From contig BRXU01000017.1 of assembly GCA_030267565.1 (NCBI GenBank), positions 1,272,501 to 1,336,500 on the forward strand: a stretch of 64,000 nucleotides of DNA, read 5' to 3'. The stretch comes from Pleodorina starrii (taxonomy: Eukaryota; Chlorophyta; Chlorophyceae; Chlamydomonadales; Volvocaceae). Made by a program: the position numbers and the translations under genes. The notes beneath the pieces are model-generated. The model was not told the origin of the DNA and ran no database searches. It saw only the letters and a program-made list of their open reading frames with translations. This document shows, one piece after another, positions 1 through 11,203 of this stretch; positions within the stretch are counted from its first letter, which is position 1; each line of letters begins with the position of its first letter.

Positions 1-2532
1 GTGATGGGCGCGTGCGGCAGTGCCGCAGCAGGTGACTCGGCGACAGCGGCAGCAGCGGCGGCTGAGGTGGATCCAGTCGCGGCTTGTATTGGGGCCTGCA
101 GGCGGCTGCCGCTGCCGCTGCCACGGCGTTTTGTGTCGGCTCGGCACCGGAGCGGCTCAGTGCCGCGCGCGCGCTGGGCTGACCGCAGCAACAGGCAGCA
201 GGGCCACTAACTGGTGGAATGACTTCGTTGCATTGCATATGCGAAATGATTGGGGTGTTGTTTACGGTGTCTTGGAAGAAATGTCAGATGTTGACTGGGG
301 GAGACCGTTTGAGCCCATGGATGGAAACGTGCGCAGCGAGACACTTCGCCGAGAGGGGCACCTGCGTTGACGGCATGACTGGTTCAAGGTAGTAGCCGCG
401 GACGTGACCCTCTCTCGCCTCGGTGATCACCCTTCTAAGCAGCCTATCTCGACAAACTGAGAGTCGACAACATCCGGATGGATCGACAGGTGAGACCCTC
501 CTCCTTACGTGCCTGCCACGAGAACCGAAACCCTGAACCCGAAAGCCCGTCTCTTACGTGCCTGCCACGAGTCCCTAAGCTTCGGTTAGGTTGGTTGGAC
601 CGGCTGGCGCAGCTGCGCGCGCCTTGGGATCTGTGCCTCGCTTGCATGGGCATCCCCGCTCATGCACGGGATTGGAACAGCGACTGCAGCCCCCAAGCCA
701 CGTGTCTTGATAGCGCTGCACACCTGTGTTCCCCACCGTTGGCAGGTCTCCTCGCAGCGGCGCTTCGTCCGCGGGCCTTGACAGCACGGGCTATCCTGCT
801 GTGGGGTCGCCAGCTTCATGCCAGTCGCTTGTAGCGCCAGGTGAGGCATGCGTCGTTGAGGTTAAGGTATGACGGGGCCTGATAGTTACGATTCTCAACC
901 TCGCGTTGGCACTAGCACCGAGCGGAGCCCGCGGCGAGGCGCCAGATGCGCCATTGGGCATGCGTCCAGCCGCCGTTGCCCTATTCTTGCGCGCTTCAAT
1001 CATCAGCACGCTGACCCAGTGCTATGTGCTCGTTGATACCTGTGCAGGGCACTTAGGGGAGGCGCCAATGCGAGGAGGTCAGCCTGCGGAAGCGCCTTTG
1101 TGGGTTGCATTTCTGTGGGCAACCTGATCGGCCCATGCGGTCGTCGTTAAGCAACGCTTTGGATGGGCATTGGACATGGGTATTGGACCGGAGGACGGCG
1201 CGTTTACGCATATCATCAGGCGCAGGGTTGTCCTGCCTGCCGAATCCTGTACATAGGCACATCTCGGTTGCCCGGATGCCCGCGTCCTGAAAGGGTGGAG
1301 AGCGTGCTTTGCTTTTGAAGGATTGGTGAATGGTTGACGTTTTGACGGGAGTGGCGTGGCGCGTGAGTCGTTGCGTGGCTTTGCGGCGTCTGCCTCCGCC
1401 TCCTAGGGTCGCTGGCTGCGAGGCTCGACGTGTGCGGTGGGCATGGATGCAGTATGTGTATCGTGTACTTTGGACATTCCGGTGCAGATTTCCACATCGT
1501 CCATCGGGACCGCCGACAAGAACAAAACTTACATATTTGTGGAGTACGTTTCAGCTAACAACAATTCGAATTTGCGGCGCTGCACGACAGCGCGACCCGA
1601 AAGGTGAACCCCTGAAATTTTGTCATTTGTCAATGGGAGCACGGTCGTGTCTTTGCAACCGCTGCGCGCCGTCACGAAGCCACATTACCCCATTATGTGG
1701 TGCGGCCCCGAGGCCACAACAACGGAAAACTCGCGCATGGCCACCCTGCCAATAGTTTATCAGCACATCTTGCGCTTAGGTCACGCAGCAACCAGACGTG
1801 TCACGCAGCGTCTCCGTTACATCCGCAGCACTACAAGCAAGCTAGGGGTTGCGACCCTCCGGCTCGAGATGGGGTTTGTGGCCGCCCTCGTGCCGCATCA
1901 CGTGTCCTAGGCCGTGCTCAATCACAGCGGTGAGAAGGGACCGGGCTCCTCCCGCGCCGTCATCATGGCTCCCCAGCACGCTGCCGATTGACCGGCGGCC
2001 GTCCGGCGACGCAGCGCCGCCGTTGCGCTCCTCTGCAACGGAGGTCGTCGGATTTGGCGCCGCGAGCTCCCGGCCTTCGCCGGGAGTTGGGCTTCCTGTG
2101 CGATCACCTCGGTCCATAGCCTCGCCTGCAAGCCCAGGATGATCAAGCGGAAGCCACTGCTGTTAGATCCATTCCGTCGTGTCACTTGCCTCAAGGAAAA
2201 ACGGAAATGGCTGGCCAAAGCTTACACGACACAGAGTGGTTGCGATACTCCACGTTGTTAGAACTGACGCAGCTTAAGGTGGCTTTTCAGTAACTCTTGA
2301 TTAATGAGGACTGGCCACGTCGTTGGCGAAATGTGTCTATGGTATAGGTCAAACGTTCAGGTCAGGCGAATCTACGATTTTGCGACCCGCGGGTCACTGT
2401 CCTCCTTGGTGTCCTCACGATATCAAATTACCACAACGGTGTTAACGTGCTGGAGATTGGGGCACACAGAAACAAGAGGCATAGCATAAACGCCTCTGTA
2501 CACCGCCCTTTCCTAAGACAGTCGAAACAGTC
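1..2532. other. Stretch without a supported gene
   Basis: Only short overlapping reading frames occur here, none with family resemblance, convincing codon use or splice structure. The first 400 bases carry an open frame that could be the tail of a gene entering from the left, but I cannot support it. The only repeat I noticed is the short pair listed separately. Confidence 0.4.
504..571. repeat. Pair of 19-bp direct repeats
   Basis: The same 19 bases occur at 504-522 and 553-571, spaced 49 bp start to start. This is either a small local duplication or a two-copy fragment of a longer satellite. No function is implied. Confidence 0.6.
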
Positions 2533-2760
2533 ATGGATCGCGAGAAGACCGCCGGTGCGGCCGAGGCGCGCATGGCCGCCGCACAGCAACGCGGCCTAAG
2601 TGCCGATACGCAGCCGCCGGGCCCCACTGAGATGGAGTCTGCTGCGCCGCTCAGTTCCACTCGCACCGGCGGCGGGCCCCAGTCGGAGGCGCAGCGGGCG
2701 ACCATTGGCGGCGGCGCGGACGTCGCAGACGCAACCCAGCTGGCGCGCGACTTCGCCTGA
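2533..2760 (+). CDS. Small hydrophilic, probably disordered protein (75 aa)
   Basis: This single-exon frame runs from ATG to TGA with strongly GC-biased third positions, unlike the surrounding DNA. The 75-residue product is rich in Ala, Gly, Gln, Glu, Asp and Thr. It has no Trp or Tyr, a single Phe next to the C-terminus, no signal peptide and no membrane segment. It begins with the same charged M-D-x-E-x-K pattern as the small protein at 7572-7835. A TGTAA poly(A) signal lies 337 bases past the stop. I do not recognise a family. Composition and nearby genes of the same kind suggest a LEA-like stress protein, but that is inference. It could also be the terminal exon of a larger gene. Confidence 0.5.
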   Translation: MDREKTAGAAEARMAAAQQRGLSADTQPPGPTEMESAAPLSSTRTGGGPQSEAQRATIGGGADVADATQLARDFA

Positions 2761-3096
2761 AACCCTGAATTGATACCTCCAGAGGAAACGGAGCTGCACG
2801 TGCGCTCTGCGACTGCTGGAATACAGCAAGACGAGCTGCGGGCGCGCAAACGGAGCGGCCTGAGTTGAAGTTAATCGGCGCGTCAGCGGCGTTGCCGTCG
2901 GTATCACATCCGGTGTATAGCGGTAGCAATGTTTCGAGAGGCAGATGACATCTAACCGTTCTTAGCTTGATCAGCCGTCCCTGCTCCGCGTCGCCTGGGG
3001 TCAAGGCGAATGCTAGTGCGGGCCCGCACGGGCCAGCTGGCCGGGTGATTCGATCTGCTGTGCACGTAAGGACTTACGATGGCGTGTGGCGGGCTG

Positions 3097-3101
3097 TGTA
3101 A
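3097..3101 (+). terminator. TGTAA poly(A) signal, small gene at 2533
   Basis: This is the first plus-strand TGTAA I noted after the stop at 2760. TGTAA is the common polyadenylation signal of volvocine algae. The assignment rests on position only. Confidence 0.35.
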
Positions 3102-4056
3102 GCCATGGTCACATGGGTGGCGGGCATCGATGAATGGAGGACTCTCGAGTCCGTGCTAGGCTACTTCAGTTCGTTGTTGCGAAGAGGGGTTGAGGTTGAA
3201 TGTCGGGAACGGGGCTGCCGCGTTGCGAAGCGGCAATGCCCGACGACAGACGCCAAGGGCGCTGCGTATTGACGGTGCTCGCACTCCCTACATTTGCAAG
3301 CCACGTGGTTGGGTCGCAGCACGGAGGGCCGCGTCACTCAAACCCACCCACGCGGCCCAATAACCTGGCTGCGCCGTGCTGCTACAGCCCCCCAGGGTAC
3401 CCGGGGCCTCAACGGCCCACCGACCAGCCGTGCCGCAGCCGGCTACCATCGCAACACTCACTGGACTCCTCGTTGAAGACCATGTAACGCGAAGGAAGAA
3501 GGGATGGCGCGATGAACGGGCGCCGCGCGTCACTCGAAACCCGCAGCGACAGCCGCTGCCAGGCAGTCCAAGCACGTCGACAAGGGCCACGGGCCTCAAC
3601 CGCGGACTTGCAACTACATGCTACTCGCTGCCGACCACAAGAAGAACGAAACGGACGAAACAGGGGCAAGCCGCAGCCAAAGTATAAGCCAGAGGCGGCG
3701 CAACAATCCGTGACCGCTTGTAGCTCCAGTCACATGTTCAAATGCTGTTATCATTTTGCACCCGTTCCATCGGCCCGGACTAGGTGTCATTGCCACATCG
3801 CGAAAACGAGCAGGCACGAGCATGCTCCGGAGGTCCAACCCCGAGTGCCCAATGTCCAAGTCCGCTCTAGCGCCCGCGCCGCTCTCTTTTCATTACAGTG
3901 CCGAGACGCTGCGGTTATGGTTTGTCAGAACGCGCCTCTCCAAACAGCCTCGTGCGTTACACACCTGCAATTCGATCGACCTGCACCCAGCAACACACAA
4001 CCCCTGCGAATGCACATCATCCTGCACGGCACGCGCCTAATCATGCCCATGCGGGT

Positions 4057-4061
4057 TTACA
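4057..4061 (-). terminator. TGTAA poly(A) signal of the UBFD1-like gene
   Basis: The minus strand reads TGTAA here, 108 bases beyond the TGA at 4171-4169. That is a plausible 3' UTR length for this lineage. Confidence 0.55.
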
Positions 4062-4168
4062 TCATGCAGAGTAGGCATTCACGCACGGGCGTGTCAGTAC
4101 CGGTGCCACGCACACGATATTAAGCTCCACGCGCCGTGGCGCGCGTGCCGATTGCCGTCAGCTCCCGT

Positions 4169-5984
4169 TCACAACAGCGCCTGCACCCCCAGGATCCGGA
4201 TCTTGAGGCCCGACACGTACTGCGACGGGAAGTAGTACAGCCAGTACTTTGAGGTTCCTCCCGCCCCCAGGTGCAGCGCCACTATTGAATAGCCCTCGTT
4301 GCCCTCGATGGGCCACGACTCGATCTTGCCGATTGTCCCGTACGGCACTGCGTGTCGTATTAGCACGCGATCGGGGGCGAAATCTCGGGCCGGGGTCATG
4401 GAACGCGTTGCGTGCTGTGGCTGGGGTGTCCAGCAGCAGCAGCAGCAGTGCAGTTGCAGCCATGACCCAGATGGGGATGATGCTGATCAGTGTTGCGGAT
4501 GTTGGTGCAAAATGACGTGGGCGATGACACGCGAGACCCCGACGTGCTTTCCGCATATTATTTGTCCCATTGATTTTACTTCATCGCCGCAGCGTGCAGC
4601 GTGCATACCACCCATCCCCATCTAGCTAAAAGATGTGATACGCCAACCCCCGGCAGTAGAGTCCCATCCCACGGCATTGGCCAGCCTCATCCACATCCCA
4701 CAGGACGCCCCTGCTTGGCGCCCGCGGAAGCTCATGCCAGCACCCACCTTTCTGCGTCGATGTCTCCGAGCCCAGCCACAGCTGCTGCAGATCCTCCTTG
4801 AACGTCAGACGGACCTGGGGGCGCATCACGTGTATCACAGGGGGAAGGGTGTGCGGGTAGAAGACCCCTGTCCCCTGACCTTCCCCTTGCGAAGCCTCTC
4901 ACCTTGCTGCCCTGGCTGTTGAGCAGTCCCGGGATGGCGGTCATCTTGTCGTCCATGGGCACCTGCCGGCCGGCGATGCCCGGCAAGGCGCCGTCGGGGA
5001 CCCCTTTGGCGAGGACCTGCCAAAGCCACAGGATACGTGGCACGGCAGGCGGAAAGTGGGGCGATGACAAGGGCGGGGTGGAGGTCTGTGCTGGTGTAAG
5101 GGCTCTGCGGAGATGACGAGCTTCCCTGTGGCCCTCCCGCGTGCACAAGCTGCGCCAGGCAGGAGAAGCTGCGCGACTGAAGGACAGGGCCGCACGCCGC
5201 GCGTGGGGACAGGCCGCAGTTCGCACCTTGGTGTGCTGCGTCTGCTTGTGGATGGGCTCCTCCGCTTTCGGGGCGTCCCAGTCGCCGGTGGCACCAGCGG
5301 TGGGGGCCGCCTTGGCGGCGTCTACCGCGCTGGGGTTGCTGCCGATGAGGAGCAGCTTGCTGCCGTCCTTAACGCCTGCCTGCTCCAAGTGGGCGAGCAA
5401 ATGGGAATGGAGGGGGATTTGCGCAGCTATCGGGGGCGATTACATAGGAGTCAGCGCCTCTTGGCGCCGCCGTCGCTGGCTTCGTCCCCACCCGATGTCA
5501 GGGCTAGAGCTTAGCAGAGGCGATTATTATTCGGTGCAGAAGGTCTGGATTCCGATGAGAATTTGCCAAAGCCAGCATCCGGTGTAGCCTACCCAGACCC
5601 CGAGGCAAGCAACTGAAGGCGGCTGCCAATAGGCGCCAGACATCGGTGTTCCCCGCCCCGGCGCACTGACCTAGACGCCCGTGTTACCTGTCGGAGGGTT
5701 GCTGCGTCATCCTTGAGAGCTGTTCCTTTGCACATAAGCTTCTGGAGCTTGCTTGGAATCCCCAGCTGTTTTTCAATTTCGCCTTTCAAGTCGCCGACCG
5801 TGGAATCAAACGGTCGCTTTACATCCGAGCTATTCTTTCCAAACTGAACCTTAAACGCGACCTCCTCGGCAGTTGTCCCTGGCGCATCGCTGCTAGTCGG
5901 CTCCTCCTCGGAAGGTTTGTTACCGGCGGTTGCAGAAGCCTGCTGTTCCGCCGCAGGAGGGGGATGTTGCACGTCGCTAGACAT
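4169..5984 (-). CDS. UBFD1: UBFD1-type ubiquitin-like domain protein (269 aa)
   Basis: Five exons join in frame: 5984-5688, 5379-5227, 5016-4903, 4814-4748 and 4347-4169, with phases 0, 0, 0, 1. The product has an acidic low-complexity N-terminus (residues 1-41) and a ubiquitin-like domain (about 42-115) with the family signatures STVGDLK, KLQKLMCKG and LKDDAATLR, crossing the first intron into VKDGSKLLLIGS. Residues 151-188 form a linker. The C-terminal UBFD1 domain carries VRLTFK, QLWLGSE, PIEGNEGYS, ALHLG and YWLYYFPSQYV. Length and domain order match animal and plant UBFD1 proteins, which bind ubiquitin chains and are little characterised. The ATG at 5984 was chosen because it opens the only frame into the ubiquitin-like domain and follows an AT-rich 5' flank. 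The split of the domain at the Q99/A100 intron fits exactly. The gene identity is solid; its cellular role is inferred from the family. Confidence 0.92.
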
Positions 5985-6807
5985 GTTATGTCAGATTTTT
6001 GGGAGGTAAGGATTGGCGGCGTGGCTCGTCAGAAGTTTCTAGGACGGCAGAAATAGAAGGGTAAGGTAAGCTAGTTGCGAAAAGGATTTCTGTAAGATAT
6101 GCAGCTGTTGGGCCGATGTAGTTGCTGCAAGGATTCAGTTTCCTTTGGGAACATCCGAGACCATGGGTCGCCCGAAGTCTTCCGTGCCGTACTTTCTTCC
6201 TTCAGCGACATCGTTCGTCACCCCGGCCACCTTGTTCTCCTCAACCCGGCCACTTCTTGGAGATGCGGCTGCAATTATATGAATCAACAAGCGTAGTCAC
6301 ACGCGGTGGCCAAAGCCTCCAGGTCTCATCGACACGTGTCGTGACTTGCTGTTTCCAAGCTGCGGGCTGGCTAGGACACATACGCACCGCGCGCTAGCCA
6401 GGCAAACCGCCCTTGCCAAAACAATGCGCGTAGGACAGTGCGCGTAGTTAACAAACGGCAGGCCATAAAACGTCTGCGTGTGCGTCCCAACTCCCAAGGG
6501 CTATGGATGCGAGCAGGCTCCCGCCATTACTACCACCAAGTAGTCCGCGCCAACCCGCAATCCCCACCTAACCCGTTTCAGTGACGCACGCAGCCTGCCG
6601 CTGCCCTACCAACCCAACCCCGACAACGTGCGGAATGCAAACACGCAAGACGCCAGCACCTGCTGCCCTGACACCATTCACCGGACGCCCGTGTCCCATG
6701 TCACAGCCATCCACTACGCACTGGTTGGTCCATCCAAGCGCAGGGCCAGCCATTTGCGCGTCTCAACAACAGCCCAACTGGCCTGCTGCATCAAAACCCA
6801 CGTCTCC
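5985..6807. other. Intergenic stretch, no gene seen
   Basis: This lies between the start of the UBFD1-like gene and the stop of the small gene at 6808. It must contain the UBFD1-like promoter, since bases just upstream of 5984 are AT-richer than the exons. I see no defined TATA box, repeat or RNA gene. Confidence 0.4.
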
Positions 6808-7185
6808 TCAAGCCACGTAGCTCGAATCGCCCACAGAGGTGTCCCGGTTCGCGTGGCCGGGCCGCGTGACGGCCGGCGCTCCCTCGCCGCCCACGCCGCC
6901 GGTCTCCGTGCCCACGCTGCCCTCTCCGCCCCGCAAGTCCCCGCCGCGGCCTCCGATCTCGCTGGTGGTCCCCTCGAAGGGGCCCACGTCCCCCTTGAGC
7001 GGCCGTCCGCCGTACTGAGGCCCGCCCTGGGAGGTGAAGGTCCGCTCGGCGTCGCCGCCACGGCTGTCGATGGGCCGACCCGGGCCGTCGCCGGCGGTGG
7101 TGGTGCCGGCGGCGCCGATGCCGGCGGCGCTGGGCAGGCCCAGGCCGTCGCCTTGCACCGGGCCGCCCGTGTAGGTCCCCGCCAT
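6808..7185 (-). CDS. Gly-rich hydrophilic protein (125 aa), function unknown
   Basis: One uninterrupted frame runs from ATG at 7185 to a stop at 6808. The product is about one third glycine with many Thr, Asp, Glu, Arg and Pro residues. It has no Cys or Trp, no hydrophobic segment and no signal peptide, so it is probably disordered in solution. It opens with MAGTYTGGP and ends in SSYVA. The start lies 386 bp from the divergently transcribed gene at 7572, so the two may share a promoter. I recognise no family. Composition resembles LEA or hydrophilin proteins, known to protect cells during desiccation or freezing, but there is no diagnostic motif. Confidence 0.55.
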   Translation of the reverse strand: MAGTYTGGPVQGDGLGLPSAAGIGAAGTTTAGDGPGRPIDSRGGDAERTFTSQGGPQYGGRPLKGDVGPFEGTTSEIGGRGGDLRGGEGSVGTETGGVGGEGAPAVTRPGHANRDTSVGDSSYVA

Positions 7186-7571
7186 GGTCGATGTGCCCAG
7201 CGAGCTGAAGATGTGAAGAAGTCGCGGCGTGAAGGTGTAAGAACTAAGCTTTGTTGCTTCTGTGCTGTGTTGAGCGGTAATATGAGGTCCTGCCTTTCGC
7301 GCGAAATGAAAAATGACGCGACGGAAGCTGTCAGTCGCAGCTCGGAACGTCTCTGGGAAGAGGGCGATTCAAAGTTGTAGGTACAGGTTATTGAACTGCC
7401 TCTGCAAAGGACCACTGCTTGCAGAAAGAGGAACGCAAAGGAAAGGTGATCGCCGCTGGTCTGTACCGCACCGAATGACGCAAGCATGCAGGAGCCTGCC
7501 TAACCGGTCTTCAATCCTAAATCGACCCATACTAGAAAGCTGAACAAAATCCCCCAATCCTGAGAAAAAGA
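7186..7571. promoter_or_regulatory. Candidate bidirectional promoter
   Basis: This 386-bp gap separates two head-to-head small genes whose products share a hydrophilic, disordered composition. It is less GC-rich than either coding frame. No clear TATA box or heat-shock element stands out. The call rests on geometry alone. Confidence 0.35.
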
Positions 7572-7835
7572 ATGGATGACGAGGGCAAAGTGACGCTGCT
7601 AGAGGACTACCGAACCGACGGCGGCACATCGCGGCAGGAGGGCGCGGCCCGCGCGACAACGGGCGAGGTGATGCCGCGCGCCGGCCAGCGCGGCCCCGAT
7701 GTGGGCGGCGGAATCGCGGCGACGGACGCTGTCGGCTACCTCACCCATTCAGGGATCGACACGGCGCAGGCGGGCAGCCGGCCCGTGACCGAGCCGGGCG
7801 GCCGCGACGCGGGGAGCGGCGGCCAGTCCACATGA
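7572..7835 (+). CDS. Small hydrophilic, probably disordered protein (87 aa)
   Basis: A single-exon frame from an ATG in an adenine-rich context to TGA. The 87 residues are rich in Gly, Ala, Thr, Asp, Arg and Glu, with no Cys, Trp or hydrophobic stretch. It starts with MDDEGK, resembling the MDREK start of the protein at 2533-2760. A TGTAA signal at 8201-8205 gives a plausible 366-base 3' UTR. It is divergent from the gene at 6808-7185. I recognise no family. A stress-protective role is a guess from composition and from the two SMP-like genes that follow. Confidence 0.5.
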   Translation: MDDEGKVTLLEDYRTDGGTSRQEGAARATTGEVMPRAGQRGPDVGGGIAATDAVGYLTHSGIDTAQAGSRPVTEPGGRDAGSGGQST

Positions 7836-9041
7836 GCGCGATATCGTCATAAGTCTCATTAATCATTTCGTGCCCTCCCACACGCAAAATTTGCAGCGAG
7901 AACAATGCGGGAGCGCGTCGTCAGTGTTGTTGCTGTTGTGTTAAGTTGTTGTTCAGCTGTGCTTGGGGCCGGTGTATGTATTTTGTTTGCACCGGCATGA
8001 CCCATGGGTCTGCGACGAAAGCGGGGTTGTTGCACGTGGGGAATGGTAGGCGGGGGCGCGCCGGTTAGCGTGGTGGGTAAGGCCCTGGCGTGTGTCTTTA
8101 GAAGTGGTAACACCCTCCCCCGTTTGGCCATCACCCTCCCCGCCCACCGCTTTCTGGTGTAGAGCGTGGACAACGATCACCTTTCAGTCTTCTCTTTTCG
8201 TGTAAATCGCCCGATGATAACCCGGACGGCCCCTGAGAGCGGGGGTTGATCCCGATCTCCTGCGGGATGAGGCCTGGTTCGATCGCCAATGCTGGAACCA
8301 GGCCCAGAGGGCGGTCATGGAGGCCAAAACCATATAAACACGGCGCGGGTGTCTGGGCCTGAAGCCGTCGGTCAACGAGGAAAGGGCTGTAGCCCCATTG
8401 TAACCGCCTTCCTTTGGCCACATCATCACGTTAGGGGTTTTGGGTTTAAGCACGCCTGGTGTATGTAAGCAGCGCACCAACACTGCAACATACCCCTGCC
8501 TGCGAGTGGGGAACAATGAGTCCTGCTTCGAAACATGCGTTGGCTGCCGTCTACTGCCGCACTGAAGCTGAAGGGGAGATCGCTCTGCGCTGTTACGAAC
8601 AGGTACGAACCTGAACCTAGCCACTTCTGGGTTATTAGAGTTCTGAGTGAGCGCGTAACGGCCGTTTTGTTGTCGTGCGTATACCTCCTGCAGCTCCCGT
8701 GCCATCAAGCAAGAAAAAAACGGTTGCCACTATTGAAATTTCATCAGGTCCATGTCGCCTTGATCGCGTGTTCACGCACGAATAGATGGCGACGCACTGA
8801 CCTACAGCTGTAACCCCCGTCTATCTTATGGCGCCAGCAACAAGGTTGTGTGCAACCTTGTGTGCACCCGAGATGAAACCCGAGATCGAAGGGCGTGTGC
8901 GTGGGGGCAACAACGTTTCGACCGTGATTGTCGTATCGAAGTGAGGCGCTCAGACAGACACGCAGCCTGGACGTGAGTCGGCCCGGCGAGCGCTTCGTAG
9001 GCACGACAGTGTCCTCGCACCCCAGTGGCGCCAGTGCCTGA
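7836..9041. other. Intergenic stretch, no gene seen
   Basis: It contains the TGTAA signal of the preceding gene at 8201-8205 and one copy of a 12-bp palindrome at 7999-8010. No other supported feature was found. Confidence 0.4.
8201..8205 (+). terminator. TGTAA poly(A) signal, gene at 7572
   Basis: First plus-strand TGTAA found after the stop at 7835. Positional call. Confidence 0.4.
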
Positions 9042-9477
9042 CTGGAGGTGCACTGGCTGACTGTTCCCTCTGTCGCGTCGTTTTGTTGGGAGGCTTACCC
9101 TTCAACCGTTGGGGCGTTTCGAATCTTGCTGGGGCGTGCTTTGGGGCGGCCGCCGTACCGTAGCGAGCCGAGAGAGGACGAGAGATGACCGGGCGATGAC
9201 CGGGAGCGGTATCGGCCCCGATATGTAAAGCACCGGCTTCTACGCCTCAGCGCCATCCTGAAGCTTCAAACACATAAGATACACCCCGTCCAGACGAGCG
9301 GCGATTTGCGGGCACGAACGGTGGGTCGCGGTCGTGGAACAATTGCGGTATTAACGGTATTTGCGGTCCGGGAACAAGTGCGCAAACCCTCCCTCAGCCT
9401 GACTGCTGCTCGCTTGTCCTCCAAACGCAGGGCTCCTTCTCCTCGTCCTCCCACCCTTTTCTGAAGACACCGTCAGC
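9042..9477 (+). promoter_or_regulatory. Duplicated 5' flank, copy A
   Basis: About 436 bp just upstream of the SMP-like gene at 9478 recur as 11204-11689 upstream of its paralogue. The stretch 9160-9330 is nearly identical to its partner. It ends in a shared pyrimidine-rich leader directly before the ATG. Inside are GAAGCTTC at 9260-9267, matching the heat-shock element pattern GAAnnTTC, and an ATAAGATA-type AT-rich box about 8 bp downstream of it. This arrangement suggests a heat- or stress-responsive promoter. Confidence 0.7.
9260..9267 (+). promoter_or_regulatory. Heat-shock-element-like site, copy A
   Basis: The sequence GAAGCTTC is a single GAAnnTTC inverted pair. Canonical elements carry three or more units, so this is a weak site. 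Its value comes from exact conservation between the two duplicated promoters and from the nearby AT-rich box. Confidence 0.4.
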
Positions 9478-9744
9478 ATGCCCAAGGGCGGCGGCGGCGG
9501 TGGTCAGGGCGGCGGCGGCGCTCACCACGGCGGCGGCGGTGCTCAACACGGCGGCGGCGGCGGTGGCGGCGGTGCTCACCACGGCGGCGGTGGCCATGTC
9601 CCCGTTCCAAAGGATATCGCCGCCCAAATCCAGAAAGCTGAAGCCCTGGCGGGTCACGACGTGGGCAAGGGCAGCCCCGCTGCACGCTTCCAGGCCGAAG
9701 CCGACCGCGCCCAGGCCGAGCAACACCAGCACCAGCGCAAGTAG
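9478..9744 (+). CDS. Gly-rich protein with SMP-like C-terminal motif (88 aa)
   Basis: A single-exon gene, ATG to TAG. Residues 1-40 are nearly all Gly with interspersed His, Ala and Gln (GGGGAHHGGGG pattern). Residues 43-80 resemble the seed maturation protein (SMP) motif: an IQKAEA-like helix, then GHDVGKGSPAARFQAEADRA. SMP motifs occur in a LEA subgroup associated with desiccation tolerance. There is no signal peptide or membrane segment. The gene is a tandem paralogue of 11690-12058, which has the same leader and an MTKGG start in place of MPKGG. A TGTAA at 10425-10429 could end the transcript. The SMP motif here is more diverged than in the paralogue. The His-Gly tract could bind metal, but that is speculation. 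Confidence 0.75.
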   Translation: MPKGGGGGGQGGGGAHHGGGGAQHGGGGGGGGAHHGGGGHVPVPKDIAAQIQKAEALAGHDVGKGSPAARFQAEADRAQAEQHQHQRK

Positions 9745-11203
9745 CGGCAAAACCGCAGTCCAGCAGTTTATCGTGTGAAACGGTTCATTCAGTCTCGGCC
9801 TAGGTTGTGGCAGGTAGGTTATCGCTCTAGAGAATGAGGGCGCTCTTAGCTATGGGGCCCGGCTGCGCCTGGTCGGCCTGGATGCCACGGTGCTTTCCGT
9901 GCGGCTGTGTGGATACGGTATGGGCCTTTGCGGCGTGAGGGCTGCTATGCGGTTGGCCTTGGCGACGTGCCGACCGTGCTTGCAGCACCTCAGTTTGGTG
10001 CCCGGGGCTCCGGAACCTGCCATTGTTGAAATCTCTGCACAGCTTTCCTTCTTCTGCGCTGCCGCTGATGTTGGAAGTTGGAGGCTACTCAGTGGAGCGT
10101 ATTGGAGCCGGTTTCTCGCATCGATCGGTTTCTCGCAAAGTGTTGGATTCGTGCGATGAAACGTGTAGATAGCTAGCGCGACACATTTAGATCCTATGTG
10201 GCCTGAATGCGGTTAGGCCGGTTGTGCGACCGCTGCTGCTGCTTTGGTCCGGCAACGGCATCCACCGTTGGGTTTGGCAGTTGAAGACGCGGTTGTCAGA
10301 TAATAGCCTGGCCTGGCACAGGACACAGGCGGCCCACGCAAGCGCCGCTAACAGTTCGCCGGTCTTGTTGAAGAGCAAACGGGTGACATGCGGCAAAGCC
10401 GACCGCTGTAGCTGCTCTTGTAGCTGTAAACGTTTGTGATGCCCGGTATCAGGCAATCGGAGGGCCGCTCACCCCTGGATTGGGTGTGAATGAAGGAATG
10501 AATGAATCGGTCTACAGAGACCCGCCAGTGCAGACCACACCCGTGCACATGGGGGATCCATCTACGGACCAACACCGAACCCCTGTACGATTGTCCGTAC
10601 GCTCCCGGCGGCCGTACTTCGGCCTGCGCAGGTTGACCATGACCCCGGACCACACGCGCACGCGTGCGCCCAGCACTCCACGAAATGCCTGTCTGGTGTT
10701 TTACAAGCTGTGCCGGCGCCCGGGGAAATGCAGCAGCGTCCCAGCCTGCCAGCCAAGAGGTCCAGTCCGAGCCGTGCACCCAGGGCTGGCGGCTTGGAGA
10801 TCGTTCTCTGAAAGGAGACGGTACGGGAGAGGCGAGTCCTGACCCATGGGTCCAGGACGGGTAATGTTCCGCCTCGGGTTCAGGAAGCTGACAGCTGCAC
10901 CGGCGTGCAGTGTCAGGTACGGTCGACGATGCATCAACCATACTGCTGGGCCTGCTGTAAACCGGCTTATTCAGCTGCGGTTTGTAAGAGGGCTGCGGGT
11001 CAGGCGCGGCAAGATTGGTGCGAAGTGCGACGTGCCGGCTGCGCAAGCAGACGCCGGTGGTCACGATCGATGATTCACGGAGCCCCCAACAATCCTCCGT
11101 TCCGATAACATTTTGAAAGCCGCGGCCAAGCAATATAGCGCGCAACTCACTCGCGTAAAGAGCGGAGGGCCACCTCGACTCGATGGATTTTCCCGGGGCC
11201 GTG
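9745..11203. other. Spacer between the SMP-like paralogues
   Basis: It contains a TGTAA at 10425-10429 and a 12-bp palindrome at 10841-10852. A long minus-strand open frame covers 10348-11232, but its product has poor codon bias and no family resemblance, so I did not call it. Confidence 0.4.
10425..10429 (+). terminator. TGTAA poly(A) signal, gene at 9478
   Basis: Plus-strand TGTAA 681 bases past the stop at 9744. Positional call; the 3' UTR would be long but ordinary for this lineage. Confidence 0.35.

Noticed and set aside
1330..1755. Plus-strand frame of 141 residues
   Set aside because: Rich in rare codons, with a Cys/Arg-heavy composition typical of chance frames, and no homologous motif.
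3512..4123. Plus-strand frame of 203 residues
   Set aside because: Atypical codon use, no family match, and it covers the likely 3' UTR of the UBFD1-like gene on the other strand.
8219..8300. GGTTCGATC-like box suggesting a tRNA
   Set aside because: No acceptor stem, D arm or anticodon arm could be folded around it.
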